DNA of 64,000 bases, from positions 28,157,192 to 28,221,191 of the forward strand of contig OX463781.1 in the NCBI GenBank assembly GCA_949825025.1, written 5' to 3'. Every line of letters starts with the position of its first letter. The first letter of the stretch is position 1. Below, in pieces: positions 51,047 through 64,000 of this stretch. The DNA is from Siphlonurus alternatus (lineage: Eukaryota > Arthropoda > Insecta > Ephemeroptera > Siphlonuridae). The translations under genes and the position numbers were made by a program. A model generated the notes under the pieces. It had not been told where the DNA came from. It worked only from the letters and a program-made list of their open reading frames with translations, and did no database searches.

Positions 51047-51335
51047 TGTTACGGTTTATTTCGGACCGTAACAAGTATAAAATGTTATACTCGTGTTTAG
51101 GTCACATATATGTCATAAGACATTTTGTGTGACTGTCTGTCAAGTTTCGTCTATGTTTGTTACATTTTTCGCCGTCTGGGATAACAGAAATTCTCCCAGT
51201 ACATTTTGTCTCCTACGGTGGTCACTGGCATGCAGGCTAGGATCACGCGTCATCGTTTCGGCCAATCACGGGGCATTAAGCTCGTGATTGAGTCAGTCTG
51301 AGTCTATCTACCGGCCTGCTCGGACGTATCTTACA
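51047..51335 (+). repeat. Possible solo LTR (TG...CA)
   Basis: Begins TGTTACGG with an inner inverted repeat (TGTTACGGT ... ACCGTAACA) and ends TCTTACA. Four bases later TGGTGATG could be a primer-binding site. No second LTR, gag or pol was found. This is an inference from end structure only. Confidence 0.28.
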
Positions 51336-51513
51336 GTTTTGGTGATGTAAAAATTGTACCGGTTTTGTGAGTGCGTGCGGCTTGCAAAACCCTGGCCACG
51401 GGATAGCCATTGTTGTAGTTGGCTGACCGTCGTTAGGGGTTGCTGCAGGCTTTTGTGGTCCACTGCCCCAAATGTTGGGACAGTGGTCATGCGGCGTTCG
51501 TCGGATTTGGGCC

Positions 51514-53073
51514 CCCTATCTCTACGGTCTGGTTGAACCTGGTAAGGTGGCTGGTAGACTCTTACAAGCACTAAACCAGCAGTGCTGGTAAGCCGTACCT
51601 GTTCTTACCAGCCATCATGAAATGCTGATAAGCCGAACCAGGGCATACCAGGCAATACCAGCCACTGTCTGGTATTGCCTGGTATGATTTACCAGAAGAT
51701 CTTGTAACTATATATACTAAATTGTTATTATTTTTTAAATATTATTAATTTAACATATTAATTAAAATATAATAATATTTTATATTATATTTATAATTTA
51801 TACATAAATTATTTAATTAAATAATTTATTGATATACACTGTAAATATAGATTAATTATACAATTTAATTTTTATACTGTGTGGATCGACTGTTGATGAG
51901 AATTTACCAAAATACTAAAAAAAAAAAAAAACAAAAAAAAAAAAAAATTTTTTTGCACATTAATTATGGAATGAATTGATTTATTTTAATTAATAATTTA
52001 TTTAAAAATTAATACAAATTTTCAGTCGTTTTTATTAGTCACTGACACCTGGTGGTGAAAAAGTGAAGCATCATAGCAAAACATATGGAAGTGATTGAAG
52101 ATGTCAACAACCGTGAAAATGACCTGTTTTACTGTTAAAATTGTGTTATAAAGTGACTTTGGAGGTAAAAAAACATCTTAACAGTAATAAATAAATCATA
52201 CTGCTTAGGTGTAGGCATTAATGATTTACTTTTGTGCTCACAGAAACCCATAATCAAGGAAAAACCATAAGTCAACTGCAGATCATTGCAGACACAATGC
52301 CAGCAGTTTGTTCTTCTTGCTCTTCATTATTTTCCTTGCATGGTAAGTACATATTTTTATTTTGAATATTTTATGTTTCTCATCATTCAAATTAAAATCA
52401 AATATTTAATAAAAGCATACCTTCATGTTTTTTTTATTTATTTCAAAGATCGAATTGAATGATCAGAATCAAGATTATGCCACAACATTTTGAATCAAAG
52501 TTTTAATGTTTAATGTACTGTGCCCTGCAGGAATTGGCATACTGTGAGCCACTGAAAGATCCCAGACTACAGTATTATGGATGGAAGAGATGCAAGAAGA
52601 GTCCCTTTAAAAAGTTTCCTTCCATTCCTTAAATTTATTTCTAAATATGATTTCTGTGGCCGCCATTTTACCCGCATATCCCCACCCCGTCCCCACCTCT
52701 CAGATGTCAGCACTGCATAAGTCAAAACAAGTTTTGAGTGTATCATTTAAGTACCAAATAAAAATTTTAAATTTATTTTTTCTGTACTTTTTCGTATATA
52801 GAAAATTAAAAAATGATTTTTGATACTAAAAAAAACTAGCAAACAGCATATTTTAAGGCAGGAGGAGGGGGAGGGAAATTTTGATCTAAGCTTGCCAGGT
52901 AAGACCTGGTATCCCATACCAGCACACCAGGTAAAATCTTACCAGCCAGGCTATGCAGAGTGACCATTTCTTACCAGCCAGGCTGGTACGGATATAATGT
53001 TAAATTGTACCAGCAGATGGCCAAGTTTGTTACCAGGCACCTTACCAGGTTCAACCAGACCGTAGAGATAGGG
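51514..53073. mobile_element. Non-autonomous transposon with TACCAG subterminal repeats
   Basis: Left end CCCTATCTCTACGGTCTGG, then TTGAACCTGGTAAGGTG; right end the complement of both. Next to each end are many short TACCAGC/GCTGGTA words (51555-51715 and 52890-53040), typical of subterminal transposase-binding repeats. The 1.2-kb AT-rich centre (poly-A at about 51919-51946) has no coding frame. Confidence 0.8.
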
Positions 53074-53460
53074 CCTGTATGCATCGTGCACAGTCGTGGC
53101 CAACGCCTCACCTAACGCCTGATGTCGTCTACACGTCCACCACTGTAACTACGTACTAACCCACCTACCCTGTCTTATATCCTTATCTTCCTTCCACCCT
53201 CCCGTCTAATTTCCAACCCTGTTCGTCGATGAAGACGTCCGCCAACGAGAAGTCCCAGCGTACGCGTATGGTGCGCGTACGCGTGTCGTGACATGCAGCG
53301 ACCGGCGAACGACGTTTCATCATATTATTGTCATTGAGTATACGTGCTGGCCAGCCTTTTATTTGTTGTCTTGTGTTTTGGAGGGTTTACTATGTATTTT
53401 AACGGGGATAAATTCAATCATAACATTTTGACTTTGGGCCTTCAGCCACATTCCAACGGG

Positions 53461-53546
53461 TGACGTCACATACAAAAGTCATGACGTCATGTCGACGTAA
53501 TATTTGATCATGTCATTATTGTCTTGCTTTATGTTTCATGACGTCA
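53461..53546. promoter_or_regulatory. Cluster of three CRE palindromes (TGACGTCA)
   Basis: Exact TGACGTCA at 53461-53468, 53482-53489 and 53539-53546, plus a GTCGACG between. Three perfect 8-mers in 86 bp are unlikely by chance in this AT-rich DNA. They match the CREB/ATF site. No gene start is visible nearby. Confidence 0.4.
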
Positions 53547-54361
53547 CCACCTGTTAACAATCATATTTTTATTCACTATTCAATATTAGGTTCCGTTAAT
53601 TAACTTCGACCAATCTTTTCGGCTATCTTACTGTATCTAAATCAATTATTCAATATATGGATCGATTTTACCTGATTTTGCAATCTTTAATTGTGCCTAT
53701 GTTTATAATCCTGTCCCTTATCTCATCAATCAGGCCTAATATCGTAGGAGGGTTAATTGCTAGTTTGCCACCCTACATTGTAGCGACCTACTGTACGGGT
53801 CATTTCAGGGCTAGGCATGTACGAGCCATCGTAGCGGAAGAGAGTGTGGCGCTGGCGAACCCGAGGGCCTGCGGTAATAAGGTCGCATGGTTCCCTCAGT
53901 CACGTTAGTCAAGCAGTAGCGTTATAAACGTTTGCTACTAACCAGTTAGCCTTTCTATTTAGGTAACACCATTTTTACACACAATTCACAATTTCCCCTT
54001 TTTTTGTCAATTTTATGTCTAGTAAGTTAAAATCGCAACAAAATTTGGGTTAAAATAACTTAAAATATTTTAAAGTTCTCAACAAAATTGAAAGTCACTG
54101 ACAAAAAAAGGAGATGAAAATTTCTTCATGCAGGCCGCCAAATGAATAATTTGATGAGGGAGAAAACGTACGTATCTGTCGTATCATGTATATACTGATA
54201 TTAAATTAAAGGAGAAAATTAATTTTTCTTGTGATGAAAATTGAATCATGCAACAAATTCAGGCTCCCTATGATAAAATTTATAGCAAGTTCAATGATGT
54301 CGAACATTATAATCATGACACAAGCATTTAATTTATTTATTTCACCCACGGCCCCAATATA

Positions 54362-54615
54362 CCCTGTCTAAAAGGTACAGTAGGGCGCAGTTGGGCACAG
54401 TTGCTCTTCACAGTTGGACTAAATGGGACTCCCATTTAGTTACAGTTCACTCTCAAAATTCACATGTTAATTCAACTTGGTTCAACTGTACGTCCCATTT
54501 GAGACCAGCCACAAGGGGATTATGAACTAGGCTGCCAAGTTCAAATAACATTGGAAAAAGACATGAATATTGAACTGGGTAGCTAACTGTGCCCAACTGT
54601 GCCTTTGAGTCAGGG
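54362..54615. mobile_element. MITE with TATA flanks
   Basis: CCCTGTCTAAAAGGTACAGT and the complement of the right end (CTGTGCCTTTGAGTCAGGG) form TIRs. CAGTTGGGCACAGTT is repeated inside each end. TATA borders both sides (54358-54361 and 54616-54619). Confidence 0.78.
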
Positions 54616-56005
54616 TATAAAGTAAAATGTATATTATACATAAAGTACAAAAATTAATACATTGCCTATATACACATACAGAACGTACAGAATCTTATAT
54701 TTAAAGTAATATTATAATAAATTAAAATTTAAGTTGTTTCACTTTGTTTTATTTACAAAATATAATTATATTCAACCAATACAAATTATGTACAGTTTAA
54801 TTTACAAATATGTTTACCATAAAATCATTATTAGACAGAAACAAAGAGTAGTCGAGTACCGAAACGCAAGGATATATAATACATAATCGTGTCACGATTT
54901 CCATGGGAACGTAAAATACTTTTCATTAACCTTAATTATCATGGTTAATTGTTTATCGTTTGTGCTGGGCAATTTTCACCAACATGTAAACTGTGCCTCG
55001 ATCCTTCTATTTTATGTATATCTATTTTTGTTGCATGGTTGTATGGAATGTACAAAATAAATGTCCATCAAAGCTTTCGTAACACCGAAACACATGGAGT
55101 GAATTTTCCATCTTTAGTGCGAGTCTCGAAGCAAATAATCATCTTAAAAAAATTATAGCAGAGATATTGGATAAAGGCTTTATCCAGATAAAGGGTGCAA
55201 AAGTACTCATTTTTTTTTTTTTCAGATCTTTTAGATCAGAAAAACTATTTATTTCAAATTTACTTTCCGGTGTTGTCGATCGCCATACATAGGCAGGCAT
55301 CACGTCTTAATCTTTGCCGCCGCAAAAAGAGGCATATATATATGGTTGTTGAAAGTGAAAGTGGACTTTCAATAACTTTTTGAAAATAGTTCTCTTGTCC
55401 TTAAAAATCTGAAAAAAAAAAAAAAAAAAAATCTATTGCACCCGCTATATCCAAATGCATTTCTGCAATAAAATTTGTTGATATCGATACTCCATTAAGA
55501 AATTCAGATTTCTCACTCATTACATTTAAAGTTAGCCTAAATCAATGATGACACTTAACCATTGTTAGTGAGAAACCTAAATTATCTTTCTGGATAGCTC
55601 CTTCGTGAATAACACACAATATACTGCATTTTTTTAAAGAAGCGAAAGGAGCTCTTTAACTTTGATCGGCCTTCAATGTCGTGTTTGAACACCCCACCAA
55701 TCTATATAGCATTTTATTGTTGTGTCTCTGCATGTGACCCATAGAAAAGTAAAGATCGTCAGGGTCTGTAACTAAGCATCCTTAATATAACCATTGAAAT
55801 ATTATAACATTTTATATATAAATTTGTGGCACAAAACGGAAGAATAATTAATATACAAACATACCAAGATTTATTTTTACACAATCTGAAAATAGCAATT
55901 TATACTGCAGCAATCAATTCATATGACAATTAATACTTGGAAACTCGAATCTCATCTCAAGAGCTAATTAATATAACTATGTAAAAATCTTGATGTTCAA
56001 ACTGG

Positions 56006-56360
56006 CAATGACCTATTGACACATCTCAAGGAGTACTTGGATGGGTGACCGTTTCAAGTAAAAAATACGCTGCTCCCTCCCTGGGGTAAATTCGTCTCGC
56101 TTTCCACCCAGTGCAGTGATGCACTTGTGTGTGGTTCCCCAGGCTTTGGACATCGCTTTGGTCCATTGAGAAAAAGTAGAGGTGTCCGTCTTGACTGAGG
56201 TTTTCCACGGTTCCCTCAGTCTCACCTCAGAGAATGCTGAGACGCGTAAGCATGCAGGCCGTGGCCACTATCCGTTCCTTACCTTATCCCTACCCAGTAC
56301 CCCGCCGCGAGCTGTAAGCTCTTAGGGGTATATCCTTGTAAAAAAAAATATATATAAATA
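56006..56360 (+). mobile_element. SINE-like element with 5S rRNA-derived head
   Basis: AGTACTTGGATGGGTGACCG at 56033-56052 matches the internal-promoter region of 5S rRNA. Downstream come a unique body (CACCCAGTGCAGTGATGCAC, CCAGGCTTTGGACATCG) and an A-rich tail after GGGGTATATCCTTGTAAAA. This layout fits 5S-derived (SINE3-type) SINEs. The 5' part of the 5S head looks truncated. A body fragment recurs at 61580-61640. Confidence 0.6.
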
Positions 56361-57305
56361 AAAAAAAATAAACCCAAGAATATACGAACGAAAACAGTCA
56401 GTGAAATGAAACATCTCATGAAAAGTTGCATACATGCAAGGCGTAAAATAGTTGAAAAAGCCAGATAAAAATTATGTGATTAAGGTTATTGACAATCAGT
56501 TATCTTGTAACATTTCCTTTCGATTTTGAAGTATATTTTTTATCATCTTACAGTAGAGTGACAAATTTAACCAGTTTTAGGGTACGATAACAATAGAATT
56601 GATAAATGTTTTGAGTGATTAGTGCGGGTTATCCCTTGGTGAACATTGAAGGAGAATTTACATAAAAATAAGTTAGTAAAAATTTACAGCATTTCTTAAA
56701 ATTCAATGTAAAGAGATAAGAAAATGGCTCTTATTAAAAATTACAGTTGTCTTTTCTTACATCTCGTGGCCTCATAATATGTAATGTACAGCTGCTGTAA
56801 TAGAAGTGGGGATCATTTACCTTTATTATAATATCTTTAATCTTACATGTTTAGATATATATTTTGACACCTATTTTGGAAACGTTGATAATTTGTCGTA
56901 ATTATCTTGACAATTCGGGACTTATTAGGAAAAAATCCAGTGTATTTTATTTAAATGACACAGTTAGTATTGCAGTCAAGGTAAATAGAAAATTCCTTAA
57001 AATGAACAAATTTGTGTGACGCTACAATTAAATAACAGAAAAATATTCTGTACCCGGTCTTAAGTACCATTGCCAGCACCATCCACAAGTCTATATACTG
57101 CACTGCATCATACTGCATGCTAAGCTCCTCAAGACTTCAGGTTAATTTAAGTTCAGGATAAGTTAGGTTCATAAAGTTGCAGATGTGGTGTGATGTTTAA
57201 CCTGAGGATTCACCGCATGGTACGGTGATTTTCATTGGAGTCGTGGCTGCCAATCATTTAAATTTGAGAAGCTGTGATTGCTGCAGATACTTCTGGATCG
57301 ACAGG

Positions 57306-63678
<6,373 letters not shown>

Positions 63679-63837
63679 TCAGTCACGTGGGACCACTCCC
63701 GCAAATGTAGCAATTCTAAGAGCACTTTAAGCACTATAAGGCAGCAAAATCTAACTGAAAAATTAGACCAGGACATTTAAAAAAAATAGCTGAAATTCCA
63801 GTCAAATTAGTTTGGAGAACTGTGAAAATGGAAAAAA

Positions 63838-63856
63838 AAAAAAAAAAAAAAAAAAT
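63838..63856. repeat. Poly-A run near the right edge
   Basis: A homopolymer run in the intron upstream of the CaMKIV-like catalytic-loop exon. From 63661 to the window end only intronic AT-rich DNA is seen. Confidence 0.8.
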
Positions 63857-64000
63857 TATTATAAATAAGTGCCTTACAAAAGGATGACTAAGCTAAAAAT
63901 AAAACTGTAATGTATGATAAAAACCTCCATTATTCGTCTTGTAATGTCTATAATAATGATTAAAATGCATTGAAAAAAAAATAAAAATAAGCAGTGATTC

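Larger units (their letters stand above)
40657..57305. other. Repeat-rich intergenic region between nucleoside hydrolase and CaMKIV-like genes
   Basis: No protein gene supported over about 16.6 kb. Most is assigned below to inverted-repeat elements, satellites and SINE-like pieces. TATGCATA palindromes are unusually frequent near 41200-42250 and 47520-47660. 53900-54350, 54620-56000 and 56360-57300 are AT-rich with nothing identifiable. Confidence 0.6.

Noticed and set aside
51354..51536. Possible gag zinc knuckle (a CPKC...H-like run in one frame)
   Set aside because: Cysteine/histidine spacing does not fit a CCHC knuckle, the frame is short, and no gag or pol sequence surrounds it.

Overview
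The window is nuclear DNA from an animal, most likely an arthropod. The background is very AT-rich. GC-rich exons are cut by GT-AG introns, and there is no operon structure. Three things point to arthropods: an intronless FoxB gene whose forkhead matches the arthropod (fd96C-type) version; an inter-alpha-trypsin-inhibitor heavy-chain-like gene ending in a CLIP-type cysteine knot; and an animal-type nucleoside hydrolase. I cannot place the species; a crustacean or chelicerate would fit.

Four protein genes can be supported, all on the minus strand. (1) FoxB, single exon, 10822-11709. It sits in a gene desert of about 21 kb holding at least nine isolated GC-rich blocks that may be its regulatory elements. 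(2) A secreted ITIH-like protein, 16 coding exons, 21718-29709, reconstructed with consistent splice phases at every junction to 815 residues: signal peptide, VIT, vWA with an intact MIDAS, and a C-terminal CLIP-like domain. (3) A nucleoside hydrolase, 6 coding exons, 37737-40656, 328 residues. (4) The 3' half of a CaMKIV-like protein kinase, 5 exons, 57306-63660, with its 5' end beyond the right edge.

The rest is mostly non-autonomous DNA transposons and satellites. 30.0-37.5 kb holds five hairpin elements of one TTAA-targeting family, around an array built from the palindrome CAAGATCTTG and a 142-bp tandem repeat. 40.8-54.6 kb is a pile of inverted-repeat elements. Its largest member is a 5.8-kb fold-back element (44721-50490) with TA-flanked CAGT termini, arms made of diverged tandem repeats in opposite orientation, and further elements nested inside, including a tRNA-like sequence with a TCA anticodon. 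No transposase, reverse transcriptase or other mobile-element enzyme was recognised, so these elements would depend on enzymes encoded elsewhere.

The four genes show no sign of a shared pathway; they are a developmental transcription factor, an extracellular haemolymph-type protein, a purine/pyrimidine salvage enzyme and a calcium-signalling kinase. The least expected features are the ITIH-CLIP fusion, the giant fold-back element, the CAAGATCTTG array and a hammerhead-like core inside a palindromic element in an ITIH intron.
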